DNA from: Arabidopsis thaliana
Taxonomy: Eukaryota > Streptophyta > Magnoliopsida > Brassicales > Brassicaceae
NCBI RefSeq assembly: GCF_000001735.4
Contig: NC_003070.9
Location: 24,847,971 to 24,911,970, forward strand
Reading direction: 5' to 3'
DNA length: 64,000 nt
Part shown: piece after piece, positions 23,921 to 36,447 of the stretch
Numbering within the stretch: position 1 is the stretch's first letter
Layout: every line of letters starts with the position of its first letter
The notes under the pieces: model-generated
Databases searched by the model: none
The model's input: only the letters and a program-made list of their open reading frames with translations
Told to the model about the DNA's origin: nothing
Position numbers and translations under genes: made by a program

Positions 23921-25489
23921 GATACATTTATGTAGTTATTAATTTATGATATTGATGGGACCATATATTTACATAGAACTTTCAAAAAAGTTATTATCTT
24001 ATTAATTTATCGATTTCTGTCATTATTTACACTAGCCCCAACTCGGATCGGAAAAATTTATAAATTTACAGAGATTATTAATTTATCAAATATTAATTTA
24101 TGCAAGTTACACTGTATTAGTAGATTTGTCCAAGTAACTAGCAAAATCTTAGCCGTCAAAGAAGAATGTTCAACATTGGATAATTTTATATTGTTTGAAC
24201 AAGATGAGAAATTCGATCGGTGGTTGCGATGTAAGGTACTATATATGCATATATAATTTGTGTTATACATGAAGATAGCCCTTTTTTTTAATTAATAATG
24301 GAGTATATAGTTAGTTGAATAATTATTATAAGTTTAGTATCCCATCTGAAAACTGTTTTTGTCAGTTACTATACACAACAATTATAATACTATAATAAAC
24401 ATTTGCTTCTAATTTGAAAGTTGGACGATAAACTTAACTAACAAATATTTTTGGAATTATAGCTATTCAAATTTAAATAAATATTATATATTTGGTTTTG
24501 TGTTTGACAATCTCAAGAAAAAAACAGAGTTTGGACACCTATGTACGGATCGAATTTCTATCAATAGCAACGGTGAGTTATGTGTATACATAGAAAAAGT
24601 TTGTTTTTTGTAGAAGTTTTTTAATTTTCGGTGGCTTATACACAATTAACTCTTACAATAATAGAGAAAGAGCTATAAATCTAATCTAAATACTATAAGA
24701 AAATACACAAAATGACGCTAGAATAAAAGAAAATTTCTAGTCTAAAAGAACATTTAAACAGATGACTAGTATTTTTAAAAGTCAATTTTATATTACTAAA
24801 ATATACTAACACAAAGAACTAATCGTAAAACAAACAAAAATCATGCTCTCAATTTTTTGATGTAATTATTTGTTATTTTCTAACTAAACAATGGAATTTT
24901 AACCAACATCAATATATATATATATATCTCATATGCAATCAGGCTCTTTTCAATGGATTCCAATGGATATCTGACAAATTATTAGTAATTGTATTTTATA
25001 ATCTGGATAACTATATTCAAATATAGAATTGTATAATGAAAACTGTACTAGATAAATCATTAAAAACTATACTAGTAAAAGTTATTATTCTTTCCAATTA
25101 CCCAATAAATGAAGTATCCAAATTGTATGTCTTATGCTTTTAGACTTTTAGTGTAGATTGTGGACTCTGATCTGATATGCTCAAAGAAAATCAATGTTTG
25201 TCAAAGAAAATATGTTTCGCAAGAAAACAGAAGTGTTTCTATATATAGTATTATTGATGATACTATGGAAGCTTGTTTGTTATCAAACCATATACATATG
25301 ATTCAACAACAATACTCGTTATACATATAAGCGTAAAGTGAAGTTTTATTCATTTGTAGGATAGGGGAGAATACAAAGACGTTAAGACAAAACAACAAGA
25401 AGAAGAGACGACAAAGCACCATAAGATAGACGAAAGAAGAGAAGCAACAATGGAGGAAATCACATATAACAATATATTTGGATCACGGT
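22829..25489. other. Gene-free spacer within the SABATH cluster
   Basis: About 2.7 kb of AT-rich sequence. It holds a TIR-type element (23562-24116, listed separately) with an internal (AT)n microsatellite, and the PXMT1 3' flank at its right end. No gene is recognised. Confidence 0.5.
23562..24116. mobile_element. Short non-autonomous TIR DNA transposon relic
   Basis: The left end reads TACAGTAAAACCTCTATAAA and the reverse complement of the right end reads TACAGTGTAACTTGCATAAA. Both then continue into TTAAT. The interior is rich in ATTAATTTAT motifs in both orientations and carries an (AT)n run at about 23882-23918. There is no transposase. The ends begin and end in TA, which fits a TA-targeting (Tc1/mariner-like) element, but the superfamily is inference. 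Confidence 0.6.
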
Positions 25490-26720
25490 TTAGTTCTTGC
25501 GAAGCACGATGAGGTACTGCATTCCGGGTTTGGAGTTATGGAGGCGAGAAATCTGTTCGCGTGCCTTGACCTCAACAAGCTCAAAGGCTTTCCTCATGAC
25601 TTCGACTCCAAAATGTGCGGAAATGAAAGCACCATAGAAGGCCTTGAAAGAGATGGCCAATGTCTTGGGGTCAAAAGGAAACTCGTTTTTAGCGTGAATG
25701 ATATCTTCAAAAGCCTCGATTGTGAACTTCCCATTCTCCTCAATGATTTGCCTTATCTCACCTTGTTCTGCAAAGTAAATTGAGGTTCTGAAAGTGTCCA
25801 CCTTCTCTTGCTCGGTGACACCCTTTTTTATATCATAAAAAAAAAGAAGAAAATGTTAGTTAGTACTTATGCAGTTGTATAATACTATAACGATCAAATT
25901 ATGTACCTGTTTAGCAAGATCGCTAAGAGATTCTCCAATAAAATCCATTACAGTTCCTTTAGGGGTCTCGGACATCTTAACTCCGTCTCTTAGACACGAT
26001 CCTAAAAGCAACATCAACCCCCCGGGCACGAGCTCTTCAGCTCTAGCATCTAAAAGAATTTTGGTGTCGATAGAGTACTGGTCAAGATACGCTTTCTTGA
26101 CAGCGGGGTTGAACCCCGTGCACTGCATGTCTTTGTTCCACAAGGGAGAGTCGCGGTCCATAATCCCTTTGGGGATTTTGGAGGTGAAATGGAACGCGTA
26201 ACTCATGACTCCGATGTGGAAACTCTCCTTAGGAAGAACACGTTCGAAGAAGGAACCAGGAACTCCAGCGCTGAAGTATCTTCTTCCGGGTGGAAGTGTC
26301 TGGAAGAGAGTGTTGAAATCATTGAGGCTGAAATCATTGAAGAGGACTTGGAACTCGATGTTATCTGCCGGGTTTTGTCCGGTTTCTCTACGGTACTTTT
26401 CTTCTACCGCATCTATTATGTTTTGAACTGCCACAAAAGTGTTAGGTCCACTTGCACAACCGAAATCCGCTACAATGAAGCGATTCGAAATCAAGTCTAG
26501 GTCGAGATTGGCTGAGATCGCCTTGGTCATCTTGTCCTTTGTCGCTTCCAACAATGCTCTCTGTATATAGAGAAGATATTAAATATATACATCATAGGAA
26601 TTAAGAACATAGATAACTAGGAATGCAAATCATTTATATTTGAACCTGATACGAGGATTGTTGGTTATAACTCTCAGGACCGTCTCCTCCAATCATGATC
26701 CAATCTGGAGTAGTAGTCAT
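25490..26720 (-). CDS. PXMT1: SABATH methyltransferase, paraxanthine methyltransferase PXMT1
   Basis: Exons 26720-26646, 26560-25907 and 25822-25490 encode 353 aa. Motifs are as in its paralogue: [15 protein letters not shown], then the SAM motif [11 protein letters not shown], the aromatic/hydrophobic pocket block ([14 protein letters not shown]) and a C-terminal cap ending LIVLRKN. By locus this is the gene named 1,7-paraxanthine methyltransferase 1, a SABATH N-methyltransferase reported to methylate xanthine derivatives. The natural plant substrate may differ. Exon lengths equal those of the gene at 21584-22828. A TATATATA run at about 26815 gives a likely TATA box. Confidence 0.9.
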
Positions 26721-27714
26721 GATATCTCTCTCTCTTTTTTCTCAAAAATCTTTTATTGTTTGATACTTTGGTTTATGATGAGAGTAGTGATAATCCATGG
26801 ACCTCTCGATGCTTATATATAGTAATATTCCGTGTTCTTAAAAAACAATTTACTGTAATGAGAATAAATTAAATATATGGAACGTCGTCCAATTAAAAAA
26901 AGGCAGCTTCTTACTATATGAAGCTGAATGCGGTCAACAAACGTTGCTTATATGACAAATTATAAGTGACGGCATTGCGACAGGTGTAATTTAAAATAAT
27001 TATATGACCACATAGATCTTTAAAGTTAAAACATTAAATATAGTTTGGAAAATGAAGTATAAGATTAAGTATGAAACTGAAGTATAAGGTGAAGTATGAA
27101 ATGTTTCAGTAAATTTTTAATAAATTAATAAACTAAACTATGATATTTTTATTAATTTATAGAATTATTAATTTAGTGATATATACTCGAAAATTAATTT
27201 AGAACCGGAAAAAGGTTTTAAGAATTAGAATCTTGGAGATATGTCAATGTAACAGGCGAGATGAAATAGTTCACAACTTCAAATTGAGAAGCGCTGATGT
27301 GTTTGTGATGGCGAGAGATTCGGCGAAGGCCGATTGTTTGAAATAGTCCAACTAAAAAATTATATATAATTAGTTAACTATTTATTCGGTGAATAATACG
27401 TTTCTAGTATTTTTCAAAGTTTTTATTAACTAAAGTTTACTATTTCATGTCTGAAAACTACTTTTGTGAGTTAACAGTGTTAAATGCAAAAAGAAATATT
27501 GTTATTAACATACTCTTTTTGAAACTATTGATTGAATAGAGAAAGTGGATCAAGCATAGCGGATCAAATGTATTCAATGGATCAAGCGTAACAAGTGTAG
27601 ATCAAAATAATTTTTTGACGGTCTAAATATATGTTTGAATAGTAAAAGTCGATCAAATAATGTGAATCAAATAGAAAATATATAATTTAAATAAAATATC
27701 TTAAAGAATAGATA
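26721..27714. other. Upstream region of PXMT1
   Basis: AT-rich sequence. The first 300 bases resemble the corresponding upstream region of the paralogue at 22829-23130. I see no gene. Confidence 0.5.
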
Positions 27715-28337
27715 AATTCCCATAAATAGCACACTATTAAGTTTTTTGGACAAAAATAGCATTAAAAAGTTTTTTAGACATAAATAGCACTCAATTCATT
27801 ATTTGAGAAATTAGTAACACTAAAACAAGTTTTATGGACAATAATAATACCATAATTTTATCTAAAATCTATTCAACCAAAATAAATTAGAAATAAATTT
27901 AAAATATTATATTTGGGTTTTCTATTTCAATTTAGAGTATATATTTCAACTATTTAAAAGAAATTTTGATTCATTTTAATATTAATTTATGGTATTATAT
28001 TTGGGTTTCCTATTTCCAATTTAGAATATATATTTTCACCATTTAAAAGAGATTTTTTATTTTAAAATTAGTTTTTAGTATTATATTTGGGTTTTTTATT
28101 TCCAATTTAGGATATATATTTTCACTATTTAAAAGTTTTTTGATTCAATTTAATATTAGATTAGTGTTTGCTCTCATTTTTATTTGGAGGATTGATAGAA
28201 ATGGTAATAAAAACACTTTATTATTTATTTAATTATCGAGGATTAAAAACTTTAAATGCTATTTTTGGAAGTTTCAAAAAATGGTGATATTTTTGGAATA
28301 ATAAAGTTTTTTTGTGCTATTTGTGTCAATCACCCAT
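27715..28337. mobile_element. Probable non-autonomous DNA element with AAATAGCA-containing ends
   Basis: The left end (AAATTCCCATAAATAGCAC) and the reverse complement of the right end (GGGTGATTGACACAAATAGCAC) share CAAATAGCA/TAAATAGCA blocks. These recur with AAAAATAGCAT further in on both sides, which gives imperfect terminal inversions of roughly 80 bases. The middle holds three 86-88-base tandem units. There is no coding capacity. The class is uncertain, possibly a Mutator-like derivative. Confidence 0.5.
27905..28160. repeat. Three-copy tandem repeat, 86-88 bp unit
   Basis: Units start at about 27905, 27993 and 28079 with TATTATATTTGGGTTT or a near variant. Each continues through a TTTAGA(or G)ATATATATTTTCA block and a TTTAAAAG block. 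The array sits inside the element at 27715-28337. Confidence 0.75.
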
Positions 28338-30987
28338 TAATATATTAGAATATAAAAGGTTAATAACTACAAAAAAAATTCTGTATTTACAAAATATGTT
28401 ATTTTGTATTTATGTAAAAACTTTTATAAGTGTATGCAATATTTTCAGAATTAGAAGGCATTTTTAATCATAACTTAAAAATGTAAAAAAAGATGTTTTA
28501 ATATAAAAGGAAAAAAACATTAACTATAGGTGGAACACATATAATGGGATGAATTCATAAACGTTTCTACCGTACAAATCATCCCATATATACTTTAATG
28601 GTTCAGATTATTATTTTGTTAATACAAAAAAGCAGAACCACTTGTTACTCATATACATGCGATTGATGTGAATGGCAACATATAAAGCCATCGTTATTCA
28701 ACTTTAAAATAGATATTATATATAGTGTTGGGAGGGAAGTTGATGTTGATGTTGTGTTTAATATATATATTTTCTTTCTTTCTTGTTTGCTCGATCATTC
28801 CAGATCATGAATGTTATATATTTGGACAGTGAACCTAAATATTTTTTAGGCCATCAGATCAGATCATCAGGTTAACCGGGTTTGACCATAAGTCAATAGA
28901 TTAAAATTTGTTTAATATATTTGATATTTATACAAATTTATAAATATAAAAATAAAAATAATTGTACTATGTTTAACAAAATAACAATAATAATAGAAAG
29001 ATTAAAAACTTAAATCTAACTAAAACCATAATAGAATAGTGATATGAATAACCAAATATTTTTCTAAATTAACTGAATATTGAATACACTAAAAGTTTGA
29101 AATCCTAAATTTTATGTTAAAATCATCGGGTCGTAGGTTCATGGTGGGTTTTTGTCGAGTTTTCTGGTTTTGAAATTATCAAATATTAGCATAAACCCAA
29201 ACCGAGGAAGTGTCTGAGTCGCAGTTTAACAGTCAAACTAGATGATTTAGGTAGAAAACATATATCTATTTTAGAAAGTCTCTATAGTAAAAAAATGTAA
29301 TTATTGTGATAGTTTTGAAATATTTAAAAATTGAAAAGACTGAAAGTCTGAAAGTTTCTCATTTTGAGAGTTTAACACATAAAAAGTATTTTTTTTTAAC
29401 AACCGATAATAACTAGAACTCAAAAGAATCATTTTTTAAGAATGTTCTTACATATGTATCTCATAAGAAGTTTGAAATTTCTGATTTCAAAGTCTCTAGT
29501 CTCTTATAGCTTATAAATAATTAATACTCTATAAGGTAGGCTATTCCTATAAGAGATTTGTCCCTTTCAGTGACTTAAAAGTAAAAAAATATGTGTCTTG
29601 GCGTAGTTAAACCGATGTAATAGACCGGGTACTTTATTAACCCCGTTGTTACGTTCACGTGACGCTTCCTTATTGCAATAGAATTCTTTGTATGCATCAA
29701 CGATTATGGACATTATCGCTTACTTCTTTTTGCTAAAGAATTATCGCTTACTTCTTCCTTTTGTTATTTATACGAATAGCCATCACGTAATCTTGCATTT
29801 TTCGCATAATTTTTCTAAGATATTATCCGAGAAGAATCAGCATTAGACTGCACTGAGAAGGAAGAAGATAGTACTATGATGGGGATTTTGGGTCAGCAAT
29901 GCTTGCTATACTTGAGTTTTTCCAAAGCAAAGAAGAAAAGTCAAATCTTTTGTCTTTTTTGGTCAATTATAATTTAGGAAAACTAATTAATTACTCTTTT
30001 GGCATTAACGTCTACATCATTTTCCTCCCACGACTTTTCAGCATATCTTCTTTGCTTCCCTTTCATATCTTCTCATCAGTCATGCATGAATTGTATTCTT
30101 CTTAAAGAATATATAATTGATAACTATTCAGTTTTTGATTAATTTGTATAGTTCAAAGCGATCAGAAAATTGATTGTTAACAAAACAATTTCAGAGATTT
30201 CAACACGAAAAAAGTAAAGTGTAAAACAAGGACCAAAAATAATGAGAAAATATGAATTTGTGAAATCTTTGAAATAGAGTTAGTCGTGAAAATCAGGCTG
30301 GCTTTGTCGATGATTTAAGCTCTTGCTTCACTTCCGAAAATCATCTCAAATATTTATTTATTTATTTATTTATTATCATTATTATTATTATTATTTTATC
30401 TCAAATATTTACTTCATACAAATAACTTTGAAGACATATAGACATATTGTGAAATATATTTCAGTAATTTATATGTTTTTAAGGGAAATGTTTTATCTAA
30501 AACTCTACAGATTCAAGCAATATAAATTTATTTGGATAATTTGTCTTTCTTTTTTATTAAAGATCATTTTTGTTTCTGATTTATGTTTATTGCAATTTTT
30601 GTTTAGAAAGAAGTTAGTATAATTTTATTATTTTATATATGAGTTTGTTTCTACCGGCATTATTTGTATAAATTCTAACGTTAAGATTTTATTTTTTGGC
30701 GGTTGGACATTAAAAAAGAAAAATAAATAATTAGTAAGCTATAAGCTCAGTGTCGAGTTGTCATATTGTGTTAACAAAATGATGCCGTTTTAATCGTTGA
30801 GATTTTTTTTAATGAATAAAAATCTCAATAAGAACATATAATGTAAGAAAATATGAAAATCATCGTAAAGGTATAAGTGTAAAGTGAAGTTATTATTAAT
30901 TTGAAGGATAGGGGAGAGTACAAAGACGCTAAAGACGAGAACTGAAGAAATTAAACACATAACTTAACAACATATTTGGATCATGGA
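28338..30987. other. Gene-free spacer
   Basis: About 2.6 kb of AT-rich sequence. It includes an (ATTT)n/(ATT)n microsatellite at about 30352-30397. Reading frames at 29899-30105 and 30323-30622 are low-complexity with no domain, so I do not call them genes. Confidence 0.5.
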
Positions 30988-32143
30988 TCAGTTCTTGCGA
31001 ATCACAATGAGGTACTGCATTCCGGGTTTGGCATTCTGGAGGGGAGAAGGCCTTGAAGGAGACGGGCAATATCTTGAGGTCTAACGGAAACTCATTGTTA
31101 GAGTGAATGATATCCTCAATAGTGAACTTCACATTCTCCTCAATGATTTGCCTAATCTCGCCGAGTTCTGCAAAGTAAAATGAGGTTTTGAAAGAGTCCA
31201 GCTTGCCTTGGTCGATTTTACCCTATTTTTAATAAAAACTCTATTAAAAAAAAAGATAATGTTAGTTAGTACTTAATTATAGAATTGTAGGTAATCTTTA
31301 AATTTCAAATTATGTACCGTTTGAGCAAGATCACTAAGAGGTTCTCCGATAAAGTCCATTACGATTCCTTTAGGGGTCTCGGACATCTTAATTAACTTCG
31401 TCTCTAAGACACAATCCTAAAAGCAACATCAATCCTCCGGGCACGAGCTCTTCAGCTCTAGCATCCATAGATTCTTGGTGTCGATAGAGTATTGATCAAG
31501 ACACGCATTCTTTACCGCTTGGTTGAACGCGATGCACTGCATGTCTTTGTTCCACAAGGGAGAGTCGCGGTCCATGATCGCTTTGGGTATTTTCGAGGTG
31601 AAGTGGAATGTGTAACTCATGACTCCTATGTTAGAAACTTTCCTTAGGAAGAACACGGTCGAAGAAGGAACCAGGAACTCCAGCGCTATAGTATCTTCTC
31701 TCTAGAGAAAGTGTTTGAAAGAGAGTGTTGAAATCATTGATGCTAAAGTCGTTGAAGAGAACATGGAAATCGATGTGTACGTATGTCGGGGTTTTGTCCG
31801 TCTCTCTATGGTATTTTTCTTCTACCAAGTATGTTTTGGACTGACACAAAAGTGTTAGGTCCACTCGCAAAAATCGAAGTCTGCTATACCGAACCGGTTC
31901 GAAAGGAAATCGAGGCTGAGGTTCGCTGAGTTCGCCTTGGTCATCTTGTCCTTCACCACTTCTAGCAATGCTCTCTGTATAAAGAGGAGAATTCTAAATA
32001 CATAGATCATCGGAATTAAGAACCTAGCTAACTAGGAGACCAAATCATTTATATCTAACATAAACCTGATACGAATTAAAGATTGTTGGTTATATCTCTC
32101 AGGACCTTCTCCTCCAATCATGATCAATCTGGAGTAGTAGTGA
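30988..32143 (-). pseudogene. SABATH methyltransferase pseudogene (At1g66710-like)
   Basis: The minus strand has the full SABATH gene plan, including the three-exon layout, but with many lesions. The start codon position reads GTC instead of ATG (plus strand GAC at about 32141-32143). The SAM motif region is altered. Insertions and deletions occur near 31390, 31465 and 31790. About 90 bases are missing from exon 3 between the FKAF block and the final LIV block (around 31043). The closest relatives are PXMT1 and its neighbour. Homologous 3' flank (30870-30960) is also retained. It cannot encode an intact enzyme. Confidence 0.92.
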
Positions 32144-33265
32144 CGATATCTCTCTCCCTTGGTTTCAAACTTATTGAAGAATTTTGGGGGCCACAATCAA
32201 ATGCTTTTCATGAATTCTTTTCCTTCGACGAATGCTTTTTAGTTTGGTTTTATCTTCAACAACTATATACTAGACGATATCTCATGCTTATATGCAATGA
32301 TAACAAAATAAAATAAAAATTGCTAAATTAATTTTCTCGACAATTATTGAAAATTTTATAAATACATATCATAATTGTTATCATATTTAAGAAGATTATT
32401 ATCACTATAAACTGTATTAGACTGTTTATGATAATGTCTTAAAGTAAATCCAAAGTTATGTTTATGGATGGTAGAAATCTAGTATAAATTTGTCTACCAA
32501 AAATACCTTTACCCTATTTTTCAAACCTAAGATTTTAGTAGATTCTCCGATGAAAATTCATATGAACTTCCAATGACTGATCAAATGTTATTTTTTACTA
32601 AATCTCCCATTTTAGTAGACGTAGTTCTATCTTTTAATACTCCAACTTTGAGATAACAAGCAAAAATAGAGTTGCCTCCATGGTGAGACAAATATAAAAG
32701 ATATTTCGAAGCTTTATGAAATTAAGTATATATTTGTTAAAATTTACTAACTTCCAATTTTGAGAAATGTTAGATTACATACATCTGTGCTTTTTTTTAT
32801 CTTTCATCTTTAAAACAAAATTGAACATTCATTTTTATCCTTTTCATCAGAAAAACAAGAAATAACTTTTTTAAGAAAGAGAAAAACATGAAGAGTGTTT
32901 AAAAAGACTCGTTTTCAATCTTTTGACAGATTTGTTTTGTTTTTCAAATAATATTAAAACATAAAACTATAGAAGACGAAAAACAAGAAAAGAGTCCACC
33001 ATAGACATCCATGATATTCAAACATCAAACTATATTCTCCCTTGTGTGCACCATCGACTTTGTAAATCCTTTAATCGTTTCATATCTTACATTTTAACTT
33101 CTTGGCAAAACTAGTTTAAGGTACAGTGTAATTAAGAGAAGAGATTTCAAATGAAAAATTAGTATAAACAAGCATAGAGGCGTCCATAGATCATCACAAT
33201 TCTCATAACAAAGTAAAGTATCAAACAAGAAAAGAAAAGTGAGAAAAAAGAAAGCGAGCGAAATA
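32144..33265. other. Divergent spacer between the SABATH pseudogene and At1g66720-like gene
   Basis: AT-rich sequence. The last 130 bases (about 33138-33265) are the At1g66720-like promoter/5' UTR and are duplicated at about 35910-36028. I see no other gene. Confidence 0.5.
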
Positions 33266-34510
33266 ATGTCACCTACTCCAGAATGGGTCATGGTTGGAGG
33301 AGAAGGTCCTGAGAGTTACAAGCAGCATTCTTCGTATCAGGTTTATACATAACAATTGATTTTTAAATTCTTAGCTAGAATATGAATTCCTAAGATGTAT
33401 TTACAGGCTTCTCTTTGATTGGGGTTTTATAGAGAGATTTGCTGAAAGCAGCAAAGGATAAAATAAACGCGGTGATTTCAACGAACCTCAGCCTCAATTT
33501 GATTTCGAATCGGTTCAGTGTTGCGGATTTCGGTTGTGCAAGTGGACCTAACACTTTTGTCGCAGTCCAAAACATAATAGATGCCGTGGAAGAGAAGTAT
33601 CTTAGAGAAACCGGACAAAACCCGGACGATAACATCGAGTTCCAGGTCCTCTTCAACGACTTAAGCAATAACGATTTCAACACTCTCTTCCAGGGACTTC
33701 CTTCTGGCAGGAGATACTATAGTGCTGCCATTCCTGGTTCCTTCTTTGACCGTGTTCTTCCTAAGCATAGTATCCACATAGGAGTCATGAATTATGCTTT
33801 TCAATTCACCTCCAAAATCCCCAAAGGGATCTCAGACCGCAACTCTCCCCTCTGGAACAGAGACATGCATTGCACCGGATTTAACAACAAGGTCAAGAAA
33901 GCGTATCTTGATCAGTTCTCGCTCGACTCCAAGAATATATTGGATGCTCGAGCTGAAGAGCTTGTGCCCGAGGGATTAATGTTGCTTTTAGGATCGTGTC
34001 TAAGAGACGGTATCAAGATGTCGGAAACATATAGAGGAATAGTGTTGGACTTAATCGGAGCCTCTTTAAATGATCTTGCTCAGCAGGTATATAAATAACG
34101 TTATCTTTTAATCTTTAACAAACCATCTACAATGAAAAAACTAACATTATCTTCTTTAACCTTTTTTTTATAACAAAAAGGGTGTCATTGAGAAAGACAA
34201 GGTGGAGTCTTTCAACATCACACTCTACATTGCAGAAGAAGGCGAGTTGAGGCAAATCATAGAAGAGAACGGGAAGTTCACAATTGAGGCATTCGAGGAT
34301 ATCATTCAGCCAAACGGGGAGTCGCTTGACCCCAAAATCTTGGCTGTCTCCTTGAAGTCTGCCTTTGGAGGTATCCTCTCCGCACATTTTGGAGCCGAAG
34401 CGATGATGAAAGCCTTTGAGCTCGTCGAGGCCAAGGCACACCAAGAATTTTCTCGTCTCCAGAATGCCAAACCCACAATGCAATACCTCATCGTACTTCG
34501 CAAGAACTGA
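33266..34510 (+). CDS. SABATH-family methyltransferase (At1g66720-like)
   Basis: Exons 33266-33340, 33433-34086 and 34181-34510 encode 352 aa. It has the SABATH N-terminus ([15 protein letters not shown]), the SAM-binding motif [11 protein letters not shown], the LLLLGSC strand and a cap ending YLIVLRKN. Exons 1 and 2 have the same lengths as the two minus-strand paralogues, and exon 3 is one codon shorter. It is the only intact plus-strand member, so the cluster includes an inversion. Small-molecule methyltransferase in the cytosol by family; the substrate is unknown. Confidence 0.9.
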
Positions 34511-35909
34511 TGAGATCATCCAAATATATCGTGAATCTTTGTTTCCTCCATGCATTGTTGCTTCTCTTCTTTCCTCTAGTGGCTTTTGTCGTCTTCTTCT
34601 TGTTGTTGATGTTTTCTTAGCGTCTTTGTATTCTCCACTATCCCACAAATAAATTATGTTTATGGTTTATGATTACACTTATACATATATGCAAGTGATG
34701 TTGACAAATGATATGGAACTGTTATATCATGATCTCTTCTGAGAGAAAAAATCACAAGACTTCTAGTGCGGAAGTTTTCAACTCCGACCTATTAGAAATG
34801 GATCGAATGTTTTGATATTATGATAAGTTATTACAAGATTGGGGTGAACTCTTTGTTTTGAGTTATTAATACAATACCTTAATATCTGTTCAGCCTAATT
34901 AGAAAATGATATAAAGAAATATGAATAAGTAAATATTCTAAACGTTTTCTAAATCTTACATTAATAATCCTGTTATCGCAATGACCATGGGATTCCCAAA
35001 GCCGTCCATTTAAAGTGAAAAAGAAGACAATGATGATGGTGACGTGAAACAAAGTGTGGACATATCCACATAAAATTGGAAAGTTAATGGATTTCGTGTT
35101 TCATTCTAAGTTTATGTTTCGATTCTTATTAGATAAAAGACTTTTTTCTGCCGCATTTATATTTCTTGTGATGGTGTTGGTAAAGACGGTGGAGCAGCAG
35201 ATGCTGAAGATAACGTTCAGAAAAGTGTGTTACTTATGCATATATTGTCTATTTCTTTTTCTTTAACGTTGGGGCTTTGACATTTTCTGAAGGTATTTTA
35301 ATTAGTTTAAATAATTGTAAGATTAGTTTAGAGCTTATCTAGGGTTTTGTGACTTAGCTCACCATTTCATAAAATGACAATATGCATCTAATAATTTGTA
35401 TCGAAATAACATCATTTAAAAGCCTGTTATATTTTTATATATTGAATATGATGTATAATTAATGCATAAATAATAGTAGAACCCTCTTTTATTTATACTT
35501 ATACTTGATCATATACTTTACATAATATAAACAACAAATAGGTAATCAATTTTGTTCGTGTGTGGTGTAGACAGTTAGGATTTAACAAGATCAAATAAAA
35601 AAGACCTTTTCAAATCAAGCCGAGACCCACGACAACGACACACTACCCCAATAATTGTTTACACAATCATAAATACCCAACGACCGGCCAATGCGTATCC
35701 ACTAGTGAATTGATACTTTTAAGGTTAAGAGAAAATGAGGTTTATTTTCGTACACGTCATTTGGTGTACTGTCTCGACCACATTCACATGTTTTCTGAGG
35801 TCGAGAAACTATTTTAACTAACACGGCACTTAAAATTCAACTGCAAGATTTTTTGAATGGAAGACTTATTAGTTATTACCAAATCAAAAGTCTTCTGATC
35901 ATCAAAGGA
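34511..35909. other. Intergenic downstream of the At1g66720-like gene
   Basis: AT-rich sequence with the 3' UTR of the upstream gene. A short reading frame at 35054-35266 has no recognisable domain. I support no gene here. Confidence 0.5.
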
Positions 35910-36211
35910 AAATTAGTATAAATAAGCATAGAGGCGTCCATGGATTATCACAGTTCTCATCAAATATTTGAAAGTATCAAACAAAAAAAGGAGAGTGAGA
36001 AAAATAAAGAGAGAGATAGAGAGAGATCATGTCCACTACTCAAGAGCATAGGTCTTGATTGGTGGAAGACAAGTACCTTAGATAAACCGACCAAAACCCG
36101 GTGGATAAAATCGAGTTCCAACCTCTTCAACGACAACGATTTCAACACTCTCTTCCAGGAACAACTTCCTCCAGGCAGATGATACTAAAGTGCTGGAGTT
36201 CCCGGTTCCTG
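35910..36211 (+). pseudogene. SABATH gene fragment, plus strand
   Basis: The stretch 35910-36028 copies the promoter and 5' UTR of the gene at 33266. An ATG at 36029 is followed after a few codons by a stop. Sequence from about 36060 matches the exon 2 block running from [13 protein letters not shown] through FNDL and DFNTLFQ to the GRRYYSA region. Most of exons 1-2 and everything downstream are missing. Confidence 0.8.
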
Positions 36212-36229
36212 AGAGTGAGTCCATATCAA

Positions 36230-36447
36230 AATGCGCATTCGTTATCACTTGGTTGAACCCATTTGGGGATTTAAATTTGGAGGTGAAATGGAACGCGTAA
36301 TTGATGACTCCTACGTGGAACCTCTTCTTAGGAAGAGCACGGTCGAAGAAGTAACTGCGCAGTGCTTAAATCGTAGATGCTAAAGTCGTTGAAGAGGACT
36401 TGGAACTTCGATATTATCCCCCGTGTTTTGTCCAGTTTCTCTATAGG
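36230..36447 (-). pseudogene. SABATH gene fragment, minus strand
   Basis: The minus strand reads as a SABATH exon 2 piece from RETGQN through [10 protein letters not shown] to the PKEEVPR and FHF blocks, with frame breaks. It faces the fragment at 35910-36211. Part of the two fragments covers the same exon region, so they form an imperfect inverted repeat. Confidence 0.75.

Noticed and set aside
30323-30622. 99-codon hydrophobic frame in the SABATH spacer
   Set aside because: It is driven by (ATTT)n/(ATT)n microsatellite sequence and AT-rich composition, with no domain or splice context.
33390-33683. Frame antisense to a SABATH exon (similar ones at 22300-22665 and 26205-26426)
   Set aside because: These are shadows of the conserved SABATH exon on the opposite strand and recur in each paralogue for that reason.
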